From positions 23,556-87,555 of the forward strand of contig JBEKYM010000019.1 in NCBI GenBank assembly GCA_049510975.1: a stretch of DNA of 64,000 nucleotides. The letters run 5' to 3'. This document shows, piece by piece, positions 34,439-43,008 of this stretch. Source of the DNA: JAKACA01 sp049510975. GTDB lineage: Bacteria; Actinomycetota; Acidimicrobiia; Acidimicrobiales; Bog-793. Position numbers and translations under genes: made by a program. Position 1 is the stretch's first letter. Every line of letters starts with the position of its first letter. Below the pieces are notes generated by a model. That model was given only the letters and a program-made list of their open reading frames with translations, was not told where the DNA came from and searched no databases.

Positions 34439-34759
34439 CGGTGCGGATCCTTCCTCGGGGTGTCTGGCGACCCCCGGATTGCGAACGTGGCGGGGGAGTC
34501 GTCGTGAGCCTACTGAGGCTCACCGGAGACCCCTCATCCGGTCGCAGCAAGCGAGCCGACCGTGCGGTGTCAGTGGCTTGGATCAACCGGCCCACGCCAG
34601 CGGCGAAGCGGGTGAAATACCCGGCCTGAGCGGCTCCTTTGCTTCATGCGATCGCAGGCAGCAGACTGCTCCTGCGCGCCCGTGCGAGGGTGGGAAGGCC
34701 TCAAGTTCCCGCCCGCCGGCGTCGATAAGAGTCCTGACGACAATCGATTTGAGACTCTG
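34439..34759. other. divergent intergenic region between ppdK and the beta-helix gene
   Basis: Promoters for both genes should lie here. An 8-bp perfect hairpin (GTGAGCCT and AGGCTCAC, 34504-34523, loop ACTG) and a GGTCG/CGACC pair around 34539-34562 could form structure in the ppdK leader. I compared the region with common riboswitch consensus sequences from memory and found no match. Confidence 0.5.
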
Positions 34760-36271
34760 ATGCACTGTAACCACCCTTTCCGCAGCGCCTTCCTCGTGCG
34801 AGGAGCGATCGGCATCGGTCTCATCTCGTTCGCTCTTGCGCCAGCCACCCTCGCCGGCGCCTCGGTCATGCCCCCGGGCACCGGCAGCTCCGGCCCCTGC
34901 ACCACCTACCCCCTTGCCTCAGGCGGCAACGTGCAGGCATTCGTCAACGCAGCCGAGGCGGCTCACAAGACGGGCGCCTTGCTGTGCGTGGCGGCCGGGT
35001 TGAGTCTGCACGTGTCCGCCCCGGTCACGGTGACCGAGCCGGTGTCCCTCGACTTCAACGGCGCCACGATCTCCAAGACCTCCGCCATGGACAACTGGGC
35101 GATGACCGTGACAGCCGCCAACGTCTCGGTCACCGACCTGACCATCAAGGGCAACGAGGCAGCCGGCGCCGAGGGTGGCGGCATGCTCTGCGAAGCCGCC
35201 GACTGCGTGTTCCGCTCCGTTCACGTGAGCGGCATGACGACCGACGGAATCCAGGTCGCCCATACGGGCAGTTCGCTGACCTTGGCGAGCTCGACCGTCT
35301 CGGACACGATCAGCACGCTCATCTCGAGCGGCGAAGGAATCGACGTATCGAGCGGGGCCGTGCTCCATGCGACTGGTACCAGCTCGACGGACAACACGGG
35401 CAGCGGCTACTACCTCATGGCCGGAGGTTCTGGCTCGACCATCAGCGGCACGTCTGCCGACAACCGGCAGGCGGGCCTCATGGTCGGCTACACCCCCGAC
35501 GTCACCGTCGGTACGTTTGATTCGAGCGCCGACTGGCACTACGGAGTGGAGTTCTCCGGTGCCACCGGCGCCCAAGTCGGTCCGGTCACGGCCACCGACA
35601 CCGGCGCCGCCGAGAACGGCTTGCCCGTCAACTCGACCGGTTCGGGTGTGGCGCTCTTCGATACGACGGGTTCCACCTTCGCGAGCCTCTCGATCACTGG
35701 GATGCCGGGTTTCGGGTTGATGGTGGCGGAGTCGTCGAAGAACACCTTCGATGACGTGACGATCGATCGCGGTGGTCCTGGCATCAGCAACCCCGGCATC
35801 AACCTCGACCACGAGTCGGCGGACAACGTCTTCGTGAAGGCGAGCATCACCGACACCTCCGTCGGCGTGAACATCGGCGGCAGCGGAGCCAAGAACGATC
35901 CCGACAGCCGCAACGGCAACACCGACAACCAGTTCCAGCTGCTCGACTGCACCGGCAACACCTACGCAGCCGTCAACATCGGCGGCGGCACCGGCAACGT
36001 CTTCACGACGGTCAATGCCACCGACATCCGCAGCAACTACCCCGCCCCGGGCAGAGCTGCCATCCGCCTCGACAACACCGAGACGAGTGACAACACCATT
36101 GCGACCTACAACTCGTACGTGAACGGGTCTTACCCCGTCGCCCACGACCCCTTCTACCTCATCTACGCCGACACGTCCGCCAGCCAGAACTCGGTCCACC
36201 TCGGCACGGTGCAGGGTGGCTACAAGGTGGCCAAGTTCCTGGACTCGAACGGCTCGAACACGTTCAACTGA
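34760..36271 (+). CDS. secreted right-handed parallel beta-helix protein
   Basis: A 503-residue exported protein. A signal peptide (about 1-33, ending near 'LAPATLAGA') precedes about 450 residues of repeating short strands with recurrent N, G, T and V ('VTDLTIKGNEAAGAEGGGM', 'FDDVTIDRGGPG', 'VFVKASITDTSVGVNIGG'), the look of a pectate-lyase-type parallel beta-helix. Such folds are polysaccharide lyases, hydrolases, epimerases or surface adhesins. I see no clear catalytic signature. The ATG at 34760 is used because it begins the signal peptide. An 18-bp tandem array begins exactly at the stop codon. Confidence 0.75.
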   Translation: MHCNHPFRSAFLVRGAIGIGLISFALAPATLAGASVMPPGTGSSGPCTTYPLASGGNVQAFVNAAEAAHKTGALLCVAAGLSLHVSAPVTVTEPVSLDFNGATISKTSAMDNWAMTVTAANVSVTDLTIKGNEAAGAEGGGMLCEAADCVFRSVHVSGMTTDGIQVAHTGSSLTLASSTVSDTISTLISSGEGIDVSSGAVLHATGTSSTDNTGSGYYLMAGGSGSTISGTSADNRQAGLMVGYTPDVTVGTFDSSADWHYGVEFSGATGAQVGPVTATDTGAAENGLPVNSTGSGVALFDTTGSTFASLSITGMPGFGLMVAESSKNTFDDVTIDRGGPGISNPGINLDHESADNVFVKASITDTSVGVNIGGSGAKNDPDSRNGNTDNQFQLLDCTGNTYAAVNIGGGTGNVFTTVNATDIRSNYPAPGRAAIRLDNTETSDNTIATYNSYVNGSYPVAHDPFYLIYADTSASQNSVHLGTVQGGYKVAKFLDSNGSNTFN

Positions 36272-36374
36272 GGCGGTTCGGGCAACTGAGGCGGTTCGGG
36301 CAACTGAGGCGGTTCGGGCAACTGAGGCGGCTCGGGCAACTGAGGCGGCTCGGGCAACCGAGGCGGCTCGGGCT
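36271..36374. repeat. 18-bp tandem repeat array, five copies plus partial
   Basis: The unit AGGCGG[T/C]TCGGGCAAC[T/C]G is repeated head to tail at 36271, 36289, 36307, 36325 and 36343, with a partial copy from 36361. It fills the space between the convergent beta-helix and glyS genes, touching the stop codon of each. The copies differ only by two T/C transitions, so the array looks recent. Confidence 0.95.
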
Positions 36375-37714
36375 CAGTCCTGGCGGTCGAAGTCCAGGCG
36401 CGCCGCAATGGTTGCCACCAGCTCCGCGACCGGCACCCGCACCTGCTCGGTCGAGTCGCGGTCTCTCACCGTGACGGCGTGGTCCTCGAGCGAGTCGAAG
36501 TCCACCGTCACGCACAGCGGCGTGCCGATCTCGTCTTGGCGGCGGTATCGCCGGCCGATCGCCTGCGTCTCGTCGTAGTCACAGACAAAACTCCGCTGCA
36601 GCGTGCGCAAGATCTCCTTCGCCAGCGGCGTCAGCGTGTCCTTCTTCGACAGCGGCAGCACGGCGACGGCATACGGGGCGATGCGCGGGTGGAGCCGCAG
36701 CACCGCCCGATCCTCGCCGGCGACCACGTCGGTGTCGTAGGCAGCCAGCAGCATGGCCATCATCGTGCGGGTGAGGCCGGCCGCCGGCTCGATGACGTGC
36801 GGCATGTAGTGCTCGCCGGAGGCCTGATCGAAGTACTCGAGCTTCGTGCCGGAGTGCTCGGAGTGGGCGCGCAGGTCGAAGTCCGTGCGGTTGGCGATGC
36901 CTTCGAGCTCTCCCCAGCCCCACGGGTAGAGGAACTCGACGTCCGCCGTGCCCGCCGAGTAATGCGACAGCTCGGAGGCTTCGTGCTGGCGCAGGCGCAG
37001 CAGGTTGGCCGGGATGCCGTACCGGCTGTACCAGGCGAGCCGCTCGCCGCACCAGTACTCGAACCACTTCGGGCTCTCCTCCGGCGGTACGAAGTACTCC
37101 ATCTCCATCATCTCGAACTCGCGGGTGCGGAAGACGAAGTTGCCCGGCGTGATCTCGTTGCGGAACGCCCGGCCGGTCTGGGCGATACCGAACGGCGGCT
37201 TCTTGCGGGTGGTCTGGAGCACGTTCAAGAAGTTGACGAACATGCCCTGCGCCGTCTCCGGGCGCAGGTATGCGGCGGCAGCGCTGTCCTCCACGGGGCC
37301 GACGAACGTCTTGAACATGAGGTTGAACGGCCGCGCCTCGGTGAGGTCCTTCGACCCGCAATTCGGGCACGTGTCGCCGATCTGGTCGGCTCGCCAACGC
37401 TCCTTGCAGTTGCGGCAGTCGACGAGCGGGTCGGTGAAGGCGGCCAGGTGTCCCGAGGCCTCCCAGACCTTCGGGTTCGTGAGGACGGCGGCGTCGATCG
37501 GCACGACGTCGTCGCGCTCTTGCACCATCGACCGCCACCATGCCTCTCGAACGTTGCGGAGCATGAGGGCACCAAGCGGCCCGTAGTCGTAGGTGGAGCG
37601 GATTCCCCCGTAGATCTCAGCCGACGGGAACACGAAACCCCTCCGCTTGCAGAGGTTCACGACAGCGTCGAAGAGCGCCGGGTCAGGTGTCGGGGAGGTC
37701 TCCGAAGGCGTCAT
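36374..37714 (-). CDS. glyS: glycyl-tRNA synthetase, alpha2 type
   Basis: A 446-residue class II synthetase of the eukaryote/actinobacteria-like dimeric form, charging tRNA-Gly with glycine. The class II motifs appear as 'YGGIRSTYDYGPLGALMLRN' (motif 1 region), 'GRAFRNEITPGNFVFRTREF' (motif 2) and 'AGLTRTMMAMLLAAYD' (motif 3). A zinc-ribbon insertion 'CRNCKERW ... CPNCGSKDL' is present. The C-terminal anticodon-binding domain begins near 'APYAVAVLPLSKKDTLTPLA'. It is monocistronic and ends against the 18-bp array. Confidence 0.96.
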   Translation of the reverse strand: MTPSETSPTPDPALFDAVVNLCKRRGFVFPSAEIYGGIRSTYDYGPLGALMLRNVREAWWRSMVQERDDVVPIDAAVLTNPKVWEASGHLAAFTDPLVDCRNCKERWRADQIGDTCPNCGSKDLTEARPFNLMFKTFVGPVEDSAAAAYLRPETAQGMFVNFLNVLQTTRKKPPFGIAQTGRAFRNEITPGNFVFRTREFEMMEMEYFVPPEESPKWFEYWCGERLAWYSRYGIPANLLRLRQHEASELSHYSAGTADVEFLYPWGWGELEGIANRTDFDLRAHSEHSGTKLEYFDQASGEHYMPHVIEPAAGLTRTMMAMLLAAYDTDVVAGEDRAVLRLHPRIAPYAVAVLPLSKKDTLTPLAKEILRTLQRSFVCDYDETQAIGRRYRRQDEIGTPLCVTVDFDSLEDHAVTVRDRDSTEQVRVPVAELVATIAARLDFDRQD

Positions 37715-37750
37715 CCCGCGAGATTAGTCGGAGGCCGCCGACGCTCCCCC

Positions 37751-37842
37751 GAGGTGCGCCGGCGCCCCGGGAGGCGGCCGGCGCCTCAAGCCGTTCGCTC
37801 GACCGAGGTGCGGCACCACCCCGGCAGGCGGCCGGCGCCTCA
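37751..37842. repeat. imperfect 54-bp direct duplication at the ROK regulator 3' end
   Basis: AGGCGGCCGGCGCCTCA occurs at 37772-37788 and 37826-37842, with GAGGTGCG repeated at 37751 and 37805, giving a 54-bp period. The second copy contains the stop codon of the ROK regulator. The repeated core is itself self-complementary (GGCGCCGGCC), so it may function as a stem-loop. Confidence 0.8.
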
Positions 37843-39051
37843 GGGCCGCTCCAGCACGCGGAGCCAAGCGCGCTCCATGCCGGCGGCAAGACAGCCCTCG
37901 ACGACGGCGTCGTCCCCGAGGGCGCTGACGCGGATCTCGGGCACGACCGGTGCCAGCAGCTCGAGGGCGGCGGCGACCTCGGCGGCAAAACCCGGCGCTC
38001 GCCCGATGCCGCCCCCGAGGACGATGAGCTCGGGGTCGATGACGGCGATGACCGAGGCCAGTGCTTTGGCGATGAGGTCCGCCTCGGCCGTCACGATCGC
38101 CTGGGCGGCGGCATTGCCGCTGGCGGCGTCGGCGAAGATCCGGCGGGCGGAGAGGCTGCCGCGGATGCCGGCGTGTTTCGCCGCCCGGACGACGGCCGAA
38201 GCCGAGGCGGCGGCCTCGAGGGTCCCGCGGCGCTTGGCATCGGCCGGGTCGACGTCGCCGTTCTGGATCGGCAGGTAGGCGATCTCGCCGGCGGCGCCGT
38301 GAGCGCCCCGGTGCAGCTTGCCTTCGAGGACGACACCCATGCCGATGCCGGTCCCGACCGAGACGAAGGCAAAGGTGTCGACGCCCCGCCCGTGCCCGAT
38401 GTCACGTTCTGCAAGTGCGGCAACGTCGGCGTCGTTCTCGACGACCGTGGCACGCCCGAAGAGCCGGCGCAGCTCGGTGAGGACGATGGGCTGTTCCCAG
38501 CCGGGCAAGTTGCGGGCCAAGGTGAGCGCGGCGCGCTCCGGGTCGTAGACACCGGGGCTGCCGATGACCGTCTGGGTGACCTTCGAGCGGGTGACGCCGG
38601 CCGAGGCGGTCAGCCCGTCGGCCAGCGTGGCCAATTCGGCCAACCGGGCCTGCATCGTGCTGCCGTGGGCCCGCTGGCTGGCTTTTGCCCGCACGGCGCC
38701 CGACAGGTCGGCAAGGGCGCCGCGGACGAACTCGCGACCCACGTCGAGCCCGAGCACGTAGCCGGCCTCCGGCCGGATCTCGTAGAGCACTGCCGCAGGT
38801 CCTCTGACGCCGGTACGGTGCCCGGCGACACGAACCAGGCCGTCGTGCTCGAGGTTGGCGAGAGCGAGCGCCACGGTCGGCTTGGACAGGCCGGAGATGC
38901 GGGCGAGGTCCGCTCGCGAGAGGGGGCCGTCGTTGCGAACCTGTTCGAGCAGGAGCTGCTCGTTCATCGCCCGGATCAGCTGTGGTCGTGCCGCCCCCCT
39001 GCTCGACGCGCCTCTGCCTGCGGCTCCCCTTGCTGGCGATTGCGGCGTCAC
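37840..39051 (-). CDS. ROK-family transcriptional repressor (NagC/XylR-like)
   Basis: A 403-residue regulator with an N-terminal winged helix ('DGPLSRADLARISGLSKPTV') and a C-terminal ROK sugar-sensing domain. That domain has 'YVLGLDVGREFVRGALADLS', 'VVENDADVAALAERD' and 'VSVGTGIGMGVVLEGKL'. The ROK zinc motif CxCGxxGCxE is absent. Such repressors release DNA when they bind a sugar or sugar phosphate. It is divergent from the amino-sugar operon and most likely controls it, with GlcNAc or GlcNAc-6-P as expected effector. Confidence 0.9.
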   Translation of the reverse strand: MTPQSPARGAAGRGASSRGAARPQLIRAMNEQLLLEQVRNDGPLSRADLARISGLSKPTVALALANLEHDGLVRVAGHRTGVRGPAAVLYEIRPEAGYVLGLDVGREFVRGALADLSGAVRAKASQRAHGSTMQARLAELATLADGLTASAGVTRSKVTQTVIGSPGVYDPERAALTLARNLPGWEQPIVLTELRRLFGRATVVENDADVAALAERDIGHGRGVDTFAFVSVGTGIGMGVVLEGKLHRGAHGAAGEIAYLPIQNGDVDPADAKRRGTLEAAASASAVVRAAKHAGIRGSLSARRIFADAASGNAAAQAIVTAEADLIAKALASVIAVIDPELIVLGGGIGRAPGFAAEVAAALELLAPVVPEIRVSALGDDAVVEGCLAAGMERAWLRVLERP

Positions 39052-39124
39052 CGTGCTCGAGCTCGGCGGGTCGGCGTCAGTGGCACGGACTTGATCGTGA
39101 CAGATTCTTGCCTACCGAGAAAAG

Positions 39125-39158
39125 ATAGGGTACTTTCCTATTAGTTTGGTGCTCACCA
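39125..39158. promoter_or_regulatory. putative operator region of the amino-sugar locus
   Basis: The A/T-rich spacer between the divergent ROK regulator and ROK kinase genes contains two palindromes. ATAGG-N7-CCTAT spans 39125-39141 and TGGTGCTCACCA spans 39147-39158. AGTTTGG is also directly repeated across the second. These are suitable binding sites for the ROK repressor. The assignment is inferred from position. Confidence 0.55.
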
Positions 39159-39211
39159 GTTTGGCCGGCCGGAGCGACGGCCCGTGGAAACGAGCGATGG
39201 AAGGGGGCAGC

Positions 39212-40258
39212 GTGGGCGCACAGGTCGTGCTCGGTCTCGACTTCGGCGGATCGAAGATCGCCGCTGCCGTCGCCGATCTGTCCGGACGCCGGCTCGGAAC
39301 CTCGACCGTGCTCACCCACCCAGGCCGCGGCGCCCGGTGGAACCTCGAGCTCGGCATCGCCACGGCGAGGGCGCTCCTCGACGACGTCGCCGGCGGGAGC
39401 GAGCTCGCCGCCGCCGGCGCTTGCACGTTCGGCATCCCAGCCGCCTCCGAGATCCGGTTGGCGCCCGCCATCCCGGGCTGGGGAGAACTGTCGCTGGGGA
39501 TCGAGCTGGCGGCCGCCTTCGGCATCGCCGCCGTGCAGGTCGCTACCGACGTCAAGGCCGCCGCCGCCGCCGAAGCGGCAACCGGCGCCCTCGCCGGCCA
39601 CGATCCGGCCGTCTACGTGAACCTCGGCACCGGCCTTGCGATCGGCATCGTGTGTGGGGGGACCGTCGTCTCCGGCGCCAACGGTGCGGCCGGCGAGATC
39701 GGCTACTGCCTGCGACAGCCCGCCGACGTGGACCTCGCGAGCGACGACCGTGTCGTGCTCGAGGAGGTCGTGAGCGGAGCTGGGCTCTCGGCCTCCGGCT
39801 CGAGGCTGGCGGGCGAGGACCTCAGCGCGGCCGACGTCTTTGCCGGCGAAGCTGCCGACGGACGCCTTGCCGGAGCGCTCGACGACTTCGTGAGGGAGTT
39901 GAGCTTCCACCTCGTCAACCTCGCTGTGGCCCTCGACCCGTCGCGCATCGCCGTCGGGGGCGGCATGGCTCGGTCGTGGCACCGGCTCGAAGCGCCGCTG
40001 CGGAGGGCGCTCGAGGCCAATGTGCCCTATCCACCGGAGCTCGTCCTCGGCGCCTACCCGTTCGACGCCGCCCTCGTCGGGGCGGTCGCCCTCGGGGTGG
40101 AAGCAGCCGCCGAGACGATTGCCGGCGGCGACACGGCGAGAGGCGGCGAATCCTCCAACGGCCACGGCGGATCGGCCAGGACGAGCGTTGGTCGCCACGC
40201 ATCTGACGGTACGAACAGCGAAACTATCGATCGGTCACCAGACCAGGGGAGGGTGTAG
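39212..40258 (+). CDS. ROK-family sugar kinase (probable GlcNAc kinase)
   Basis: A 348-residue ROK kinase expected to phosphorylate N-acetylglucosamine or a related sugar at O6 with ATP. It shows the phosphate loop 'VLGLDFGGSKIAAAV', the catalytic-Asp strand 'VQVATDVKAAAAAEAATG' (Asp in place of the usual NDA context), and 'GTGLAIGIVCGGTVV' followed by 'GANGAAGEIGY'. The CxCGxxGCxE zinc motif of most ROK kinases is missing. The GTG at 39212 has GGAAGGGGG before it, and the ATG at 39197 is the alternative. It is first in the operon, with the binding-protein gene starting three bases after it. Confidence 0.85.
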   Translation: MGAQVVLGLDFGGSKIAAAVADLSGRRLGTSTVLTHPGRGARWNLELGIATARALLDDVAGGSELAAAGACTFGIPAASEIRLAPAIPGWGELSLGIELAAAFGIAAVQVATDVKAAAAAEAATGALAGHDPAVYVNLGTGLAIGIVCGGTVVSGANGAAGEIGYCLRQPADVDLASDDRVVLEEVVSGAGLSASGSRLAGEDLSAADVFAGEAADGRLAGALDDFVRELSFHLVNLAVALDPSRIAVGGGMARSWHRLEAPLRRALEANVPYPPELVLGAYPFDAALVGAVALGVEAAAETIAGGDTARGGESSNGHGGSARTSVGRHASDGTNSETIDRSPDQGRV

Positions 40259-40261
40259 ATC

Positions 40262-41953
40262 ATGCGACGCCTCAAGGTTCTCGGGGTCGTGCTGGCGGTC
40301 TGCCTTGTGGCGGCAGCCTGCGGGAGTGGAAGCGGAGCCACCAACTCGACAGCGCCGCCGACCAATTCGAGCGGCGTTGGGGGCAGCGTGACGCTCTCCA
40401 ACGAGTCGGGCGCGTACTGGACCTGCCAGTTCAACCCGTTCAACGGATCGGTCACCGATGAAGCCGCAGGCTTCATCTATGAGTCGCTCATGTTCGTGAA
40501 CGTCCTCCAGGACGACAAGACGACGCCGTGGCTGGCGACCGGCTATTCCTGGTCGAACGCCGGCCGCACGCTCACCTTCACCATCCGCAGCGGCGTGAAG
40601 TGGAGCGACGGCACCCCATTCAGCGCCAAGGACGTGCTCTTCACGTTCCAACTGCTGAAGAAGAACCCGGCGCTCGACTTGAACTCCATCTGGGCCGTGC
40701 TGAACAGCGTGGCGCTCAAAGGCAGCAACCAGATCGTGCTGAACTTCAAGACCCCCGCTGCCACGTACTTCTACTACGTCGCCGACCAGCTCCCGATCGT
40801 CCCCGAGCACATCTGGGCGAGCATCTCGAAGCCGGTCACCTACACCGACTCCCATCCGATCGGCACGGGTCCCTATCTGGTGCACGACTGCACGGGCGAG
40901 AACATCGAGTACCAGCGCAACCCGGACTATTGGCAGCCGGGATTGCCGAAGATCGAGACGGTCAACTACCCGGCGTTCACGCAGAACACGGCGGCCAACG
41001 AGGATCTCGCCTTCGGCAAGGCACAGTGGGGCGGCCAGTACATCGCCGACATCCAGGGCTACTACCTGTCGAAGAACACGACCGACTACCACGACTGGTT
41101 CCCACCGTTGCAGAACGTCACGCTCTTCCCCAACCTCACCGACAAGCTCCTCAGCCTTCCCGTGCGGGAGGCGATCTCGCTCGGGATCGACCGCGCCAAG
41201 GTCTCCGAGCTCGGCGAGTCCGGCTACGAGCCGCCGGCGAACCAGGACGGCATCGTGCAGCCGACGTTCAGTTCCTGGAACGACTCGGCCTACAGCAGCG
41301 AGTACCCCTACGACCCGTCGAAGGCGGAAACGATCCTCGAGAACGCCGGCTACAAGAAAGTCAACGGCGTGTTCCAGAGCCCGAGCGGCCAGCCCTTGTC
41401 GTTCAGCGTCGTCAACATCGGCGACTATCCGGACTGGGTGGCCGACCTGACGATCATCACCGACGAGCTCGCCCAGATCGGCATCCAGCTCAAGGTCGAC
41501 GAGCTCTCGTCCACGACCTACGACTCGGACGTCTACAACGGTGACTTCCAGCTCGCCTACGATGCCGAGACGGGCGGGCCGACTCCTTACTTCGAGTTGC
41601 GCCAGTGGCTCTACGGGCCGAACTCGGCGCCGATCGGCCAGACGGCGTCGACGAACTGGGAGCGCTTCGACGCAAGCACCGCCGGGGCGGAATCGACGAC
41701 GGTGGACAACCTCTTCAACTCGTACGCGGCGACGACGAGCCTGGCGACGCAGGAGTCCATCACCGATCAGCTGGAGCACGTCATGGTCGCTCAGGTCCCG
41801 GTCATCCCCGTCGTCGAGAGCGTTGACTGGTACGAGTACGACACGGCCAACCTGAGCGGTTGGCCGACCCAGCAGAACCCATACGCCCAGCCGTCTCCGT
41901 ACGTCGTGCCGGATCTCGAGGTCGTGCTCTTGCACCTCCGTTGGACGAAGTAG
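40262..41953 (+). CDS. ABC transporter substrate-binding lipoprotein, family 5
   Basis: A 563-residue solute-binding protein of the Dpp/Opp (SBP_bac_5) family. The lipobox 'VCLVAAACGSG' has the lipidated Cys20. Family features include 'LTFTIRSGVKWSDGTPFSAK', 'SHPIGTGPYLVHD' and 'RAKVSELGESGYEPPAN'. Family 5 proteins bind peptides, nickel chelates or oligosaccharides. The genomic context (GH20, ROK kinase) favours chito-oligosaccharides. Its 3' end carries a 15-bp direct repeat (41935-41971). Confidence 0.9.
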   Translation: MRRLKVLGVVLAVCLVAAACGSGSGATNSTAPPTNSSGVGGSVTLSNESGAYWTCQFNPFNGSVTDEAAGFIYESLMFVNVLQDDKTTPWLATGYSWSNAGRTLTFTIRSGVKWSDGTPFSAKDVLFTFQLLKKNPALDLNSIWAVLNSVALKGSNQIVLNFKTPAATYFYYVADQLPIVPEHIWASISKPVTYTDSHPIGTGPYLVHDCTGENIEYQRNPDYWQPGLPKIETVNYPAFTQNTAANEDLAFGKAQWGGQYIADIQGYYLSKNTTDYHDWFPPLQNVTLFPNLTDKLLSLPVREAISLGIDRAKVSELGESGYEPPANQDGIVQPTFSSWNDSAYSSEYPYDPSKAETILENAGYKKVNGVFQSPSGQPLSFSVVNIGDYPDWVADLTIITDELAQIGIQLKVDELSSTTYDSDVYNGDFQLAYDAETGGPTPYFELRQWLYGPNSAPIGQTASTNWERFDASTAGAESTTVDNLFNSYAATTSLATQESITDQLEHVMVAQVPVIPVVESVDWYEYDTANLSGWPTQQNPYAQPSPYVVPDLEVVLLHLRWTK

Positions 41954-41971
41954 GCGCCTCCGTTGGACGAA
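41935..41971 (+). repeat. 15-bp direct repeat at the binding-protein stop codon
   Basis: CCTCCGTTGGACGAA occurs at 41935-41949, encoding the last codons before the TAG, and again at 41957-41971, just after it. Confidence 0.9.
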
Positions 41972-42026
41972 AGCGACCTGCTGCGGGCGCCTTCCCCGGT
42001 CTCGGCCGCCGAGGTCTACTGACACC

Positions 42027-43004
42027 GTGAGATACATCCTGCGGCGCCTGGGGTTCTTCCTCGCCACCCTCTGGGCGTGCATCACGTTGAACTTCTTCAT
42101 CCCCCGCGTCATGCCGGGCGGCCCCGTTCTCGGCCTGATGGAGAAGTTCCGCAGGGACAACGTCAGTCCGGCGACGCTGCATGCCCTCGAGGTTGCCCTC
42201 GGGATTCACCCGCACGAGAGCTTGCTGACGGCCTACTTCCAGTACGTGGGCGCTTGCCTGACGCTTCATTTCGGCGTGTCGTACATGGCATTCCCGGACT
42301 CGGTGAACCAGGTCGTGTTGTCGGGCCTGCCCTACACGCTCGGGCTCATCGGCGTGACGACGGTGTTGAGCTTCGTGCTCGGCACGGTCATCGGGATCGT
42401 GGGCGCCTGGCGCCGAGGCACCTGGCTCGACAACGTGCTGCCGCCGGTCTTCGTGATCGCCACGGCCTTTCCCTACTTCTTCGTCGGGATGCTGTCGCTC
42501 ATGCTCTTCTCCTTCACCTTGCACTGGCTGCCCTTCCAGGGGGCGTACTCGCAGCCGCCCTCGTGGACCTGGTCGTCCATCTGGGACATCCTCCAGCACG
42601 CCTTGCTTCCCGGCATGACGATCATCCTCACGTCGATCGGCGGCTGGATCCTGACGATGCGCAACACGATGATCACCGTGCTGGCCGAGGACTACGTGCG
42701 GATGGCGAGGGCGAAGGGGCTCTCGCCGCGACGGATCATGTACGACTACGCCGCTCGCAACGCCATCCTCCCGAATTTGACGGGGTTCGCCATGACGCTG
42801 GGTTTCGTCGTCTCGGGCGCCATCCTCGTCGAGTGGCTGTTCAACTACCCAGGTGTGGGCTACCTGCTCATCCAGGCGATCGACGCCCAGGACTACCCGC
42901 TCATGCAGGCGCTCTTCCTGCTGATCACCGTCGCTGTGCTCGTGGCGGTGCTGCTCGCCGACTTCGCCACGGCGTGGTTGGATCCGCGCACCCGGGGGTC
43001 CTAG
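42027..43004 (+). CDS. ABC transporter permease, DppB-like
   Basis: A 325-residue inner-membrane permease with six helices. It opens with the family start 'RYILRRLGFFLATLWACITL' and has the cytoplasmic EAA-type coupling loop 'YVRMARAKGLSPRRIMYDYA' that contacts the ATPases. It would form a heterodimer with the next gene product. The start is the GTG at 42027. Confidence 0.93.
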   Translation: MRYILRRLGFFLATLWACITLNFFIPRVMPGGPVLGLMEKFRRDNVSPATLHALEVALGIHPHESLLTAYFQYVGACLTLHFGVSYMAFPDSVNQVVLSGLPYTLGLIGVTTVLSFVLGTVIGIVGAWRRGTWLDNVLPPVFVIATAFPYFFVGMLSLMLFSFTLHWLPFQGAYSQPPSWTWSSIWDILQHALLPGMTIILTSIGGWILTMRNTMITVLAEDYVRMARAKGLSPRRIMYDYAARNAILPNLTGFAMTLGFVVSGAILVEWLFNYPGVGYLLIQAIDAQDYPLMQALFLLITVAVLVAVLLADFATAWLDPRTRGS

Positions 43005-43008
43005 GGCC

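Noticed and set aside
34439..34759. Riboswitch upstream of the beta-helix protein or ppdK
   Set aside because: Stem-forming segments exist, but none of the conserved cores I know (c-di-GMP, c-di-AMP, glycine, cobalamin, SAM) can be aligned.
36271..36374. Possible CRISPR-like repeat array
   Set aside because: Repeats are 18 bp and directly adjacent without spacers, and no cas gene is present.
37840..39051. ROK regulator as a second sugar kinase
   Set aside because: A clear N-terminal winged helix with a SKPTV recognition segment marks it as a regulator, although it retains the ROK Asp.
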